From a virus: a DNA stretch of 64,000 nucleotides. The position numbers and the translations under genes were made by a program. The stretch covers positions 1 through 64,000 of the IMG/VR virus record IMGVR_UViG_3300042359_000853; one strand, given 5' to 3'. This document shows positions 52,668-62,450 of the stretch, in pieces. Under the pieces are notes generated by a model. It did not search any database and was not told the DNA's origin. It worked only from the letters and a program-made list of their open reading frames with translations. Each line of letters opens with the position of its first letter. Position 1 is the stretch's first letter.

Positions 52668-55508
52668 ATGAAGACCTCAAAATATATTAAAGTAGATAAA
52701 GATGTAATTATAGAATATATTTACGATAACCAGGGATTTTTACTGGAAGGATATAATATTCTAACTAATCTGAAAGACGATTACAATCAATTCTACTCAC
52801 AAGACGGAACATCGACTAGAAACGGCGAAACAAACCAATTGTTTAGAACAGATCCAGTAAAAAATATCTGGACAAAAATAAACTACGACAAATACGGATT
52901 TTTAGGAAAAAGAGAATATGGAGCTTCAGTTCCAATAAGATTTGATTCGATAAAAGTTCATCTACCAGTAAATTACACTTTTGGTGGTAATTATGGCTTC
53001 CACATTAAGGTGTATTCCATGGCTAGTAGAGGCACTCGGCAGTATCTACTTTCGAATTTTTATTACGATATAACAGATCAATCTCAGACTGATTATTTAC
53101 AATTCAATTCTCCACCTTTGCTTATAGCAGAGAAACTCTGGCAAAAAAATGTGGAATTTTATATTCCTAGTCTATATTTTATTTCGGGTCAAAAAACCAC
53201 CGGTCTTCCAACCGAGTTCAGTCTCAATTATAATTTGACCGACGGAATAGGAATGAGTGAGACAAGTCCAATTTTTATTGAGTTCAGCTTTATAACTGGA
53301 AGACAAACCATTCTTAGTGAAGTTAGATATACCTTGGGTGGAACCAAACAGATATCAATTCCACAAACACCAGAGTTTGAAAATCTTTCTGTGATGATAG
53401 AACCCTCTAGGGAAGGTGATTTTTTTGAACTCTATGGAACCTACAATGGAACTCTTGCTGAGTTCAATACATTCATTGAGGATAGTCGTTATGCGAACAA
53501 AAAATATAATGTCGAATACACTATCACACTCTTCGAACAAAACGTCAGAACAAGATCTCAAAAAATATACTTAGATGAATTTTTCAATCAAAAAATTGAA
53601 TACCGTCCGATTATCAGATACTCAACAACAACAGCAGTAATTGAATGTGAAATGAAGCTAATAGATCTTGTTGACTCATCTATTATATCCAGAAGAGCTA
53701 GTTATGGTATGCTACCTGATCAAGTTACTAAATACAGTCTAAGATTGACTAAAATAAATTTAGATGGAGCAAATAAACCCAAAATATACAATATTAAAAA
53801 TCAACTTGGAGCAGGAATACTAGAACTAAATGATAAAAGAAACAGAGGAAGTCGCAAAGGTGAAATAGAAACCTTCGGTAACTCTCAAATAAAATTAGAA
53901 TTCTTGAAGGTTCCCTTTCCTCTTTTTATAGACAAATTTAATCTAGTAGCTAAGTCAGATTCTGTTGAAATAGGAAGAGAAATTTTCTATTCAGATGGCG
54001 CTCTAAGGCTCGTGATATATCCTTTTGATAATGTTATTATGTTTACAATAGCCGATAGAATATCTGATACACAAATAGAATATTTGAATCTTTCTAATAC
54101 ATCAGATGTAAGATTGGTGTTCAAATCAGATATTCAATCGGCTAGTTTTCCATTATGGGATGGGAATAATGGTCAAATCGATTTAGAAAGAGGCACGGTG
54201 TGTTTTATGATACCTTCATCTAGAATACCTGACATTCAAAGAATATTTGATACAGGTAAAAGAGTTTTTTATATCACCACAACCAATAATCAAATAACAA
54301 CACCAATATTTTCAGGAACATTTATTTTGTTTGATTCAGTAGATTATATAGAAGAGCTTATTTTAAGAAATAGAGCTGAAGAACCGGAGATTGATCTATC
54401 AGGTGAGGGTGAAGATATAGTTATCGCAGTTCCAGAAACCGGACTTACTTCTAGTTTTGTAAATACCGGAGCTCTAGATACCAACCAAGGAGAACTTGCA
54501 TCGGACTATCTATCACAATTCGGAAATCTTGATAAGATACTACAAGAAACAAACATACCACCAGATAGTATTCTAGGAAGTTTGATCAATCTAAATTACC
54601 GAAATAATTTAGCACAAGATACAACGAAAGTCGAGATATATTACAAAATAATATCCTCTCAACAAGAAGCTGAGGTTCTTTTGAATTTTTCAGTAGATGA
54701 ACTTTTATTCAATAGTAGTAAATACTCCAAGTTTGAGTTTTCAAGAAATAGATCTATAGGAAAAGCACTCATATTCCCAAGAGTTAATAACTTAACAAAT
54801 ACTCAATCTACTGATAACAATTTCAACCAAACGGTAGAATTTGCTATATTTATACCTTCAGGTGGTATTGGAAATACTTTAAATTTATTTCCAAAATCTA
54901 TTAAGCTCAATAACAATAATTTATTTGTAACCATCAATAATTGGTCTTTACTAAAACAATCAACTGACACAGAAGGAAAACTTTACAAGTTCTCACTAAT
55001 TTTGAAACCTACAGATAGACTTGATATCTACATCGACTTTGAACAAGGTGATTCATCCAATCTTAGTGGTTTTATAGGACTACCTACCGATAATATAATC
55101 TCAGTGGCTAAAGATGAAACTCTCACCTACCGTGACCGTGTTAAAAACTTGGCTAATGACTTGAAAAAAACAATTTTCACCCCAAATATTGTATCACAAC
55201 TAAGAAGCACTACAAATGTTCTTTCAGACGAAAATGAACAAACTCTTTTCAGTAAATTACTTCTGAGTATTATTAATGAAATGAAACAAAGAGGTTTATA
55301 TCTTTTAGATTACCCTTGTTCTGAGATCAAATTCCAAAAAATATTATTATTGCTGGAACTTGCCAAAAAAGAGTCGTTTGATATAGATCAAGAGATCAAA
55401 CTCTGCTCACAGAGTGATTCAGAATGTAAAAAGAAATTATCAAGAAGAAAACTTGCTTGGGCTGAAATAGTTGATCAAATTGAAAAATATCAACTACTCT
55501 GTTCGTAA
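52668..55508 (+). CDS. Large virion structural protein
   Basis: 946 residues, strand- and N/S/T-rich with no signal peptide or membrane segment, and a helical, charged C-terminal about 100 residues (FQKILLLLELAKKESFDIDQ; CSQSDSECKKKLSRRKLAW). It is followed 17 nt later by a tail-tube-like gene, so a baseplate or tail protein is likely. No family is recognised. Confidence 0.6.
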   Translation: MKTSKYIKVDKDVIIEYIYDNQGFLLEGYNILTNLKDDYNQFYSQDGTSTRNGETNQLFRTDPVKNIWTKINYDKYGFLGKREYGASVPIRFDSIKVHLPVNYTFGGNYGFHIKVYSMASRGTRQYLLSNFYYDITDQSQTDYLQFNSPPLLIAEKLWQKNVEFYIPSLYFISGQKTTGLPTEFSLNYNLTDGIGMSETSPIFIEFSFITGRQTILSEVRYTLGGTKQISIPQTPEFENLSVMIEPSREGDFFELYGTYNGTLAEFNTFIEDSRYANKKYNVEYTITLFEQNVRTRSQKIYLDEFFNQKIEYRPIIRYSTTTAVIECEMKLIDLVDSSIISRRASYGMLPDQVTKYSLRLTKINLDGANKPKIYNIKNQLGAGILELNDKRNRGSRKGEIETFGNSQIKLEFLKVPFPLFIDKFNLVAKSDSVEIGREIFYSDGALRLVIYPFDNVIMFTIADRISDTQIEYLNLSNTSDVRLVFKSDIQSASFPLWDGNNGQIDLERGTVCFMIPSSRIPDIQRIFDTGKRVFYITTTNNQITTPIFSGTFILFDSVDYIEELILRNRAEEPEIDLSGEGEDIVIAVPETGLTSSFVNTGALDTNQGELASDYLSQFGNLDKILQETNIPPDSILGSLINLNYRNNLAQDTTKVEIYYKIISSQQEAEVLLNFSVDELLFNSSKYSKFEFSRNRSIGKALIFPRVNNLTNTQSTDNNFNQTVEFAIFIPSGGIGNTLNLFPKSIKLNNNNLFVTINNWSLLKQSTDTEGKLYKFSLILKPTDRLDIYIDFEQGDSSNLSGFIGLPTDNIISVAKDETLTYRDRVKNLANDLKKTIFTPNIVSQLRSTTNVLSDENEQTLFSKLLLSIINEMKQRGLYLLDYPCSEIKFQKILLLLELAKKESFDIDQEIKLCSQSDSECKKKLSRRKLAWAEIVDQIEKYQLLCS

Positions 55509-55525
55509 AAAAAATTGTCTAAAAA

Positions 55526-56125
55526 ATGAGGTTATCTACACAAAACAGTGCTTTTATCTTTCAACTTCCTAGTGATTTTATACCACAAGAAATCATCAGA
55601 ACTTATCAACCAATTCTTGAAAAAAACTGGGTTCAATATGAGAATGTTCTTGATTACTTGAACTCTACTATTAAATCTGTGGATTTTCCGGGTATTTCAT
55701 TTAAGATAGAAGAGCAGATTATGATAAGAGGAAAGAAAAGAAATTTCAAACCATCAATTAACGTTCAAGATATACTTACACAACGAGAGCTTTCTATAGT
55801 ATTTCGTTCTGTAGACTCAGATCTCAATTATATGTTGCTCTATGATATTATATCTAAACATTACCTAGATGTAGAGAATCTACATGTTAATCCCTTCACT
55901 ATACAAACTCTCGATATACACAGAGATGTAATCTATACGGTAAAGTTTTATGAGATGATTGTTAAAACAATAACCAATAAAATTTTTGATTATTCCCAGC
56001 AAAAACTTTCAGATAAAGAATTTACCATGACAGTCAATTTCAACTTTATAGATGTTGAGTTCAACTTAAATCAATCGAAAGTGTTGGAGTTGGGTCAGGT
56101 ACCTACTATTGTTCAGGTTATTTGA
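55526..56125 (+). CDS. Tail-tube-like structural protein
   Basis: 199 residues. The layout resembles the gp19-like tail-tube/baseplate fold: SVDFPGISFKIEEQIMIRG, RELSIVFRSVDSDLNYMLLY, TVKFYEMIVKTITNK, and a last strand pair FTMTVNFNFIDVEFNL. The similarity is by fold pattern only. It lies in the structural run after the large protein. Confidence 0.45.
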   Translation: MRLSTQNSAFIFQLPSDFIPQEIIRTYQPILEKNWVQYENVLDYLNSTIKSVDFPGISFKIEEQIMIRGKKRNFKPSINVQDILTQRELSIVFRSVDSDLNYMLLYDIISKHYLDVENLHVNPFTIQTLDIHRDVIYTVKFYEMIVKTITNKIFDYSQQKLSDKEFTMTVNFNFIDVEFNLNQSKVLELGQVPTIVQVI

Positions 56126-56158
56126 AGAACTTATTTTAGATATTTTCATATAAAAAAT

Positions 56159-56974
56159 ATGAAAAAAAAGGGTGTTTTTTGTATTTGGGGAGGAAGTTTC
56201 AGAAATTCATATAATAGCTATGAAAGTTTCACTAAAAATAATATTCTTGAAAAGCAATTTGTGGCATCACAATCTCAGATCAATTTTCTAAAATCACTTT
56301 TATCGGAAATTGATATATGTCTAATCATAATCACCTACAAAAATGAGTTTTCTGATTTTTTATTTAGCTGGTACAAAGATTTTAATCCACTAATAATCTT
56401 GATTGAAAAACCCATAGGATTTATTAAATTATCGAAAAAAGTTCCTCAATTAGTATCAAGATACGGTAGTGACTTTTATTTTTTTATAAGAATAGATTTG
56501 GTTTTGAAATCCAAATTGTTAGACATAATTCATTTTCCGGAGAAAAAAATCGTTTGTCCATTTATATGTTATATAGGGGGACATGAGCACATAGTTTCAC
56601 CATTTCCTTCACATCTACCCCAGTATAAAAAAAATATTATTCCTAGTGAAAAAACACGTTCAAGACCGAGTGACTTGATCATGTATGTTTGTTCTAAATT
56701 CAAAAGTGAACTAGCAAGCTCAAAAATATGGCTCAATCATGATTTTACTCTGCACATAAACTATGATATCTATAAACAAATTGATTATTACATCGACACC
56801 TTTCACGACAGCAATACATCAGGAGATAGAAATCCACTTTTCTACATTTGTAACAGAGATGAAGAATTGATGTGGAAATCAGAATTTTTTTGCCATACAG
56901 GTGATGGCCAACCAGAAATGAATTATGAAAAAAATTTCAACAAAATCTTCGTAAAAGATTACCCACTAATCTAG
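56159..56974 (+). CDS. Possible glycosyltransferase-like protein
   Basis: 271 residues. KKKGVFCIWGGSFRNSYNSY at the start and DFYFFIRIDLVLKSKL in the middle resemble the layout of the 20561 protein (R-x-D). The C-terminus is aromatic with many His/Asp. It converges with the nucleotidylyltransferase gene with a 4-nt overlap. Assignment is tentative. Confidence 0.4.
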   Translation: MKKKGVFCIWGGSFRNSYNSYESFTKNNILEKQFVASQSQINFLKSLLSEIDICLIIITYKNEFSDFLFSWYKDFNPLIILIEKPIGFIKLSKKVPQLVSRYGSDFYFFIRIDLVLKSKLLDIIHFPEKKIVCPFICYIGGHEHIVSPFPSHLPQYKKNIIPSEKTRSRPSDLIMYVCSKFKSELASSKIWLNHDFTLHINYDIYKQIDYYIDTFHDSNTSGDRNPLFYICNRDEELMWKSEFFCHTGDGQPEMNYEKNFNKIFVKDYPLI

Positions 56975-58545
56975 ATTATATTACAAAAATACTCACTCCA
57001 ATATTGATAAGTAAGTAGATCATCTGGTGTTCCCCAGCAAATATAATTTTTGGATTCAAAAACTTTTACACAAAGACCATTTTCAATATTTCTGTTAAGA
57101 ACATCATCGACATAATATTCTCCATTAGTTGTTATTCGAGAATCCATATTCTGATATAATCCCTCCAGAAAATATTTAGCTTTTCTAAAATACATAGTTC
57201 CGATGATTGCGTGTGTTGTTAGTGGATTTTCATAAATGAATTTTTTACAGGATACATATTGAATATTTCCATCATCATCCACATCTAACCAAGCATACAT
57301 ATCTGGATTATTTACACTTGTTGCGTTACCTCTAAAAGACCAAACGATAATATCGACATTCGGGTCCTCAACAAGTCTTTGATATTCTTGACTGTCATAC
57401 ACAACACCATTATCACAAGCAGAGATGAGAATTGGTTTTTCAGGATCGATATCGAATTCATCTAAACCAATTTTACAAGTTATTGCTTGACCCTGTGTGA
57501 TATAATCAATTACCGAAAATTGAGACTCTGGGTAATTCTGTGATATTATTTGATCTATTTCAAAATATTCTAGATGTTCTTTCTGACAGATAAATATTTT
57601 GTTGGATGTTCTAGGTAAGCACTCAACTGCGGATACAATCATTGGTTTTCCATCAACCGGTATCAAAGGCTTTGGTATATCATATCCGATTTTTGAAAAT
57701 CTAGAACCCCTCCCGGCCATAGGTAGAATAAGTGTAGTATCATCCGTATGTGTATAGTGTTGTGTGTATTTTTTGAGATTTTTGAAATAATTAGACCAAC
57801 CAAGATATATTTCCAAATCGTAGGGTGTTCCCCATTGAAGCATTTTTTCAATCGGATATACACCAACTCTGAGATTGTCTTCTATTAGTAAATTATAAAC
57901 TAAACTAACATAATATTCACCACCTAGATGAATATCTCTCTCAATAAGTTTTTCGAAATACTTCTTTAGGGTCTTTCCCGATCTAAAATAGTATGTGCCA
58001 TTAGAAGCCCATTCATTCATTTTGTTATCTGTGAAAGGTTCTTTTTCTTTTATCTTTTCAACAAGACCGGTTTCCAAATTTTCTTTACAAAAAGCGTAGT
58101 TATCACTACCAAGCATATGTGGGTGAAATCCAGTATAACAAGCTATAGAACCATCAAGGTTTCTTCTTTTACAATCTTCTAAGAAAGCGTAAAAATCCCA
58201 TCGAGTTCCATAATCACAATAGCTTACAATAATCTCTTTGTTATCATCGATATGATCTTTAATTTGGAAAACAGCATCGACTGGTCCCTTTCTATACAAA
58301 TCTTCAACCGAAAATATTTGTGCGGAGGGTCTAATTTTCAATAAAATTTCTCTCATGTTAGTTTGTTCCAAATGTTCTTTTCTACAAATGAAAGTGATAT
58401 CTTCAACTCCCGGAAACAAATCAACTACAAATTTAATAATTGGGTATCCATCAACTTCAATCAAAGGTTTTGGAGATGTATAACCTGCTGAAGAGAATCT
58501 CTTACCAAGTCCAGACATTGGTATTATTAATTTAATATTTTCCAT
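56971..58545 (-). CDS. Tandem sugar-phosphate nucleotidylyltransferase
   Basis: 524 residues made of two complete NTP-transferase domains. The first begins IPMSGLGKRFSSAGYTSPKP and ends about 250; the second begins LPMAGRGSRFSKIGYDIPKP near residue 275. Both keep the G-x-G-x-R-F nucleotide loop, the K-P-L, and a downstream D-x-G (YCDYGT / ACDNGV). Each would make an NDP-sugar from a sugar phosphate. The duplication may give two specificities or a built-in dimer. It feeds the glycosyltransferases that follow. Confidence 0.85.
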   Translation of the reverse strand: MENIKLIIPMSGLGKRFSSAGYTSPKPLIEVDGYPIIKFVVDLFPGVEDITFICRKEHLEQTNMREILLKIRPSAQIFSVEDLYRKGPVDAVFQIKDHIDDNKEIIVSYCDYGTRWDFYAFLEDCKRRNLDGSIACYTGFHPHMLGSDNYAFCKENLETGLVEKIKEKEPFTDNKMNEWASNGTYYFRSGKTLKKYFEKLIERDIHLGGEYYVSLVYNLLIEDNLRVGVYPIEKMLQWGTPYDLEIYLGWSNYFKNLKKYTQHYTHTDDTTLILPMAGRGSRFSKIGYDIPKPLIPVDGKPMIVSAVECLPRTSNKIFICQKEHLEYFEIDQIISQNYPESQFSVIDYITQGQAITCKIGLDEFDIDPEKPILISACDNGVVYDSQEYQRLVEDPNVDIIVWSFRGNATSVNNPDMYAWLDVDDDGNIQYVSCKKFIYENPLTTHAIIGTMYFRKAKYFLEGLYQNMDSRITTNGEYYVDDVLNRNIENGLCVKVFESKNYICWGTPDDLLTYQYWSEYFCNII

Positions 58546-58548
58546 AAA

Positions 58549-59466
58549 TTAGATTTGTGTGAATAATTTGAAATTTTTGAATTTTGGATATTGCATTTCC
58601 ACTAAAGGACAATCTTCATAAAGGTATATGAGATTTCCGCTTCCTATTAAAGAGCAAAATATAGAAAAATTAGAGTGCATCTGAGAAAGAATTATAGTTC
58701 TAGCGCTAGAGAGAAGAAACATATCAACATAAGTGTTGATAAAACCATAATTTTCGTCACTTTTTTTAATTAAATAGTTCTTGTATTTATTTTGAAAAAA
58801 GAGTTTCTCGTCACTATCGTCAGAAGAGAAATAAATCTTAGTTTCAGGCCCATTCTTTTTAATATACGCGTCTATAGCTTCTATTGTTGTTAAGTTGAGC
58901 GATTCTAGATTGTCTGTTGCAAAAATATCCGGGTTCACTACAACCTTATCAGTTCTTCGTAAATGTATTACAAGATCCGGTTTTTCAATCGTATTTGTAA
59001 TTTTTGAAAGATTTTCTGTAGGTCTGAATTCTTTGAGAACTTGATTATATTTTTCTATAAATATTTCTAGGTTACAGATATTTTGTGCATATTTTTTCCA
59101 AAAAGTTACTGCCGAATATATACCACCGAGATAGTCACTAAAAATATAGTCAAAATTCAAACTATGAACTCCACTTTGTTGAGTAAAAATTTCTATATCA
59201 GTAGGTAAGTAAAAATATTCTATGAAGTTTTCGTAAAGATAATCGTGATATCTATTGTCGTGATACTTTTTTATAATGATTTCATTTCCCGGTTGATTTG
59301 AGTGTAATCTGGTGACATATGTACCATTTCCATAATAATCAAAAATTTCCCATTTCAGGAATAGTTTTGCACCTAAGAGTCTCGAAAAAGTTGCCATCAA
59401 CGAAATATCCGTTAGTCTATCACACAAACCGGATCCAGGTGAATTAGACCAAAATATATTATTCAT
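58549..59466 (-). CDS. Fucosyltransferase-like GT-B protein
   Basis: 305 residues. WSNSPGSGLCDRLTDISLMA at the start and PDLVIHLRRTDKVVVNPD (the H-x-R-R-x-D-K motif of fucosyltransferase-type GT11/GT23 enzymes) followed by IYFSSDDSDEKLF and SQMHSNFSIFCSL are diagnostic of the fold. It likely transfers a deoxyhexose. It overlaps the next gene by 8 nt. Confidence 0.65.
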   Translation of the reverse strand: MNNIFWSNSPGSGLCDRLTDISLMATFSRLLGAKLFLKWEIFDYYGNGTYVTRLHSNQPGNEIIIKKYHDNRYHDYLYENFIEYFYLPTDIEIFTQQSGVHSLNFDYIFSDYLGGIYSAVTFWKKYAQNICNLEIFIEKYNQVLKEFRPTENLSKITNTIEKPDLVIHLRRTDKVVVNPDIFATDNLESLNLTTIEAIDAYIKKNGPETKIYFSSDDSDEKLFFQNKYKNYLIKKSDENYGFINTYVDMFLLSSARTIILSQMHSNFSIFCSLIGSGNLIYLYEDCPLVEMQYPKFKNFKLFTQI

Positions 59467-60289
59467 AAATATTATACCAATTTTCAGGAGTGGGGTTTTT
59501 ATAGATATTATAATCCCTAGAATTTCTAGTATATAAATGTAAATATTTCGGTATATTCTTTATTTTCTCAGAATAAAACGATAAAAAATATATTAAAACA
59601 GAATAACTCGAGTCTATGAAATGAAGTTCACTAGCATTTTCTATAATTCCGATTTGGTCTAGAAATATTTTTGATTTGCTATCCAGATTATAAATATTCT
59701 CTGTTTTTATATATATCCGATCGATGATGATGTGTCTTTTGTGATCCTCATGAATTACAGAATACTCACTTCCATTAAGTTCGGTGTAGTTTTGAAATAT
59801 TTGTTCTTCCCTTAACTTATTTCTATTTATGGCAAATTTGTTAATTCTATTTTCTATATCAATTTTATTATAGGTGTAAAAAGAGTGTGAAAATGAGATG
59901 TTTTCTTCGTTTTTTCTAAAGTTTTCCCAGGAATTGTATTCATGAAAAGCTCCTACTTTTATAATCTCGTCATGTTGATATTTTGACCAGTTGACATAAC
60001 TACAATACTCATAACCTCTAGGACATTTTCCCATTTGATTTGATGTATGACACTTTAAACATGTTTCATCCAAATTTTTTTCAATAGAAATCTCAGGAAG
60101 TTCGCAGGAAACTTGAGGAAGATGGGAATACATATAATCTAAAATTTCTTTCTTATCGTGTGTGTCAACTAAAATTTTTATATTTTCTCTTGTTTCAGAG
60201 TAATAGTTCACTAAACCATTACAGGAAAACAGATCAGCATATCCTAGATGATGAAGTAAAATTGTATTATTCATCCTATTTATCTTCAT
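59459..60289 (-). CDS. Glycan-cluster protein with four cysteines
   Basis: 276 residues. TILLHHLGYADLFSCNGLVN resembles the first strand of GT-B heptosyltransferase-like proteins, and a cysteine cluster follows (CLKCHTSNQMGKCPRGYEYC, likely metal-binding). The rest is not recognised. The ATGA overlap with the GDPD-like gene gives the start. Confidence 0.5.
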   Translation of the reverse strand: MKINRMNNTILLHHLGYADLFSCNGLVNYYSETRENIKILVDTHDKKEILDYMYSHLPQVSCELPEISIEKNLDETCLKCHTSNQMGKCPRGYEYCSYVNWSKYQHDEIIKVGAFHEYNSWENFRKNEENISFSHSFYTYNKIDIENRINKFAINRNKLREEQIFQNYTELNGSEYSVIHEDHKRHIIIDRIYIKTENIYNLDSKSKIFLDQIGIIENASELHFIDSSYSVLIYFLSFYSEKIKNIPKYLHLYTRNSRDYNIYKNPTPENWYNIYE

Positions 60290-60783
60290 TCTATTTTTGA
60301 ATTGTTTAATTTTGAAATATCAGCCACATAATCACTACAAATTCCAAAAACATTCGGATTGTAATATTTTCCTATCAATTCTAAATCAAGCAGTGGAATT
60401 ATACAACTCCTATCTAAATAATCATCGAATTTATCTAATGGGTTGTAGTGAACCCAGATATGACCAGAACTAACAAGTGTAAAATCATCTTCATTATGAC
60501 AGAAATATTTAAGCCCTGGTACATCTCTCGATAATATAAAAAGTTTTTGAGCTGATTCTAAATCTTTACAATGAATCCATAGAAAATCTTTTTTCTCAAA
60601 AATCCAACTCAAATCAACAAGGTAGTCAGGTCCATCATGACCAAGATAAAGTTTGCCATCGTGTGTCCTAAAATCTATCTCAACATCATATCCTTTAGAG
60701 ATCGCATTATCTATAAAAGACGGTTGATTTTCTCTTTCTGGTTCTCTGCCGGAAATATTCCCGCGATGTGATATGAGTTTCAT
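60286..60783 (-). CDS. Glycerophosphodiester phosphodiesterase-like protein
   Basis: 165 residues. KLISHRGNISG (with H6, R7), ENQPSFIDNAISKGYDVEID (E, D metal ligands), and GKLYLGHDGPDYL fit the GDPD/PLC-like TIM barrel, in the short form found in surface-glycan clusters. It may hydrolyse a phosphodiester-linked substituent. It is shorter than normal GDPD, so catalysis is unsure. Confidence 0.65.
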   Translation of the reverse strand: MKLISHRGNISGREPERENQPSFIDNAISKGYDVEIDFRTHDGKLYLGHDGPDYLVDLSWIFEKKDFLWIHCKDLESAQKLFILSRDVPGLKYFCHNEDDFTLVSSGHIWVHYNPLDKFDDYLDRSCIIPLLDLELIGKYYNPNVFGICSDYVADISKLNNSKIE

Positions 60784-60856
60784 ATATATTTGTATATTGT
60801 TTTAATCTTTTTGAATGGAGAAATTCTGCAAACTTGACGAATCTATTTTTTTTAAT

Positions 60857-60955
60857 TTAGTCTGATCGAATTTTCCCCTGTTGATGCTTTGCAAAATATC
60901 CGTGATAAAAATCTTCGTGAAGATTTATATCGTCCTCGTCTCTATGATCATACAT
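60857..60955 (-). CDS. Tiny protein, 32 aa
   Basis: A 32-codon frame starting inside the stop region of the methyltransferase gene (8-nt overlap): MYDHRDEDDINLHEDFYHGY with a basic end. The overlap style matches true gene junctions in this cluster and it fills an otherwise empty 160-nt gap. No function is recognised. Confidence 0.4.
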   Translation of the reverse strand: MYDHRDEDDINLHEDFYHGYFAKHQQGKIRSD

Positions 60956-61502
60956 ACCATACTTTATTTTTTTTTATGCAATAAGTTGGGCATCCATCTT
61001 CAGAAATATAGTTGATAGTCAGTTTTTTTTCTAAACAAAATTCATCAACAGCTCTTACCACACCTTCGAATCTTGGAGCAACATAGTCATGACCACATAT
61101 ATGTCCTCCTATTTTTACTTTATTAAAAGACAATTCTAAATCCTCTCTAACACTTTTATAATCGTGATCCGCATCTATGTATATCAAATCCAACTTGTTA
61201 TCTTCAATCGAATTCAAAAAGTCTCGGCTTGTATTCTTTATGATGTATGTGTTTTTGTGATTTTCAAAATAAGACTTCAGAGATATCATTTCTTGTTCTA
61301 ACCAAGTGTATGTCATATTGTTTCCATCTTTATCTCCGGATCCGACATAACCCTCGAATAAATCGACCAAAAAAAGTTCTTTTGGTTCCAGATATTCGGA
61401 GATAAATTTCGAAAAATCTCCTTTGAATACTCCTATTTCGGCTACCGATAGACCTTTACCTAATGAGATGAGAAGATCTTCTCTTGTTTTGAATGTCTTC
61501 AT
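60948..61502 (-). CDS. SAM-dependent methyltransferase (Methyltransf_24 type)
   Basis: 184 residues. VAEIGVFKGDFSKFISEYL (motif I), LFLVDLFEGYVG, KLDLIYIDADHDYKSVREDL and GGHICGHDYVAP match class I sugar/macrolide O-methyltransferases. It probably methylates a glycan residue. It is coupled by 4-nt overlap to the upstream gene. Confidence 0.8.
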   Translation of the reverse strand: MKTFKTREDLLISLGKGLSVAEIGVFKGDFSKFISEYLEPKELFLVDLFEGYVGSGDKDGNNMTYTWLEQEMISLKSYFENHKNTYIIKNTSRDFLNSIEDNKLDLIYIDADHDYKSVREDLELSFNKVKIGGHICGHDYVAPRFEGVVRAVDEFCLEKKLTINYISEDGCPTYCIKKNKVWYV

Positions 61503-62128
61503 AAATTGAAAAATTCTTTAAATTTTTTAAAGTGGAACTTAGTAAGATCTACACGATGTTGATTTGAACTAATTTTGTAGGTGTAATGGATGTTTAATAC
61601 ATTCTCAGAAAATATCTCATCACCATAATACATAGAGTTTAACACCGAATCTACTACATTGATTTCCAAACTGTTATCATATATTTCATCATTAACATAG
61701 TATTGTTCATATGAAGGATATATAGCCGTAGAACCATATTTATAATAGATATTCTCAAAAAAAGATTCATATTTTTTTGGTATTCCTATCAATCCACAAT
61801 TGTACTTAAACTTACTATTGAAAGTAAAGTTTTCCTCGGTGAAACCTCTATCATAAGTCATATTTAAAAATTCTTTATTGAACATTTTTTCAAGATTGTA
61901 CAATTTAGTTGGAACTAAATCCAAATCCCAACATAGTATAAAGTCATCATTGACTAATCTATGACAAAACAACTTCAACCAAGACGGATGTAATCCGTAT
62001 ATGTTTTGAGAAATATTTTGTTCAAGAATAAATAAATTAATGTTGTTAAAATCACACAACTTTTCAATAAGAGGTAAAGTATATTTATCATATACTGTAT
62101 TTCCGACATTTATTAAAAAAATAGTCAT
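61499..62128 (-). CDS. GT-A-like glycosyltransferase
   Basis: 209 residues. Rossmann-like start IFLINVGNTVYDKYTLPL, then DDFILCWDLDLVPTKLY with the D-L-D (DxD) metal motif, and a C-terminal His (VLNIHYTYKI) as a possible third ligand. Substrate unknown. Part of the coupled glycan operon. Confidence 0.6.
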   Translation of the reverse strand: MTIFLINVGNTVYDKYTLPLIEKLCDFNNINLFILEQNISQNIYGLHPSWLKLFCHRLVNDDFILCWDLDLVPTKLYNLEKMFNKEFLNMTYDRGFTEENFTFNSKFKYNCGLIGIPKKYESFFENIYYKYGSTAIYPSYEQYYVNDEIYDNSLEINVVDSVLNSMYYGDEIFSENVLNIHYTYKISSNQHRVDLTKFHFKKFKEFFNL

Positions 62129-62141
62129 ATTCTTGTTTTTT

Positions 62142-62447
62142 TTATTGAATCTCTTCGATTCTCAAATTTTTATCATCAATAAATATGTCGTAGTATGGTT
62201 TATCGACTCTCAAATCGTGGTGCTTAGCTCCCCACTCAACAAGTTGTTTCTTTGTTAGATCATACCAATCTATCCCAGATCTACTGCCTCTAGCAGTCCA
62301 ATATACAATCCTATTACCTTTATCATACAGATCGTTTATTTTATTTATGTTTTCTCTAATTGGAGTCGACTGTTCATAAACTCTTGGATTATCAGGGGTT
62401 ATACATATTGTTTCATCAATATCGACATAGATTACTTTTTTATTCAT
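62142..62447 (-). CDS. HAD-type capsule biosynthesis protein
   Basis: 101 residues. IYVDIDETICITP holds the D-x-D-x-T phosphatase loop, RIVYWTARGSRSG is motif II, and DKPYYDIFIDDKN gives motif IV. Such short HAD enzymes occur in surface-polysaccharide clusters and likely remove phosphate from a sugar intermediate. Confidence 0.8.
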   Translation of the reverse strand: MNKKVIYVDIDETICITPDNPRVYEQSTPIRENINKINDLYDKGNRIVYWTARGSRSGIDWYDLTKKQLVEWGAKHHDLRVDKPYYDIFIDDKNLRIEEIQ

Positions 62448-62450
62448 ATT

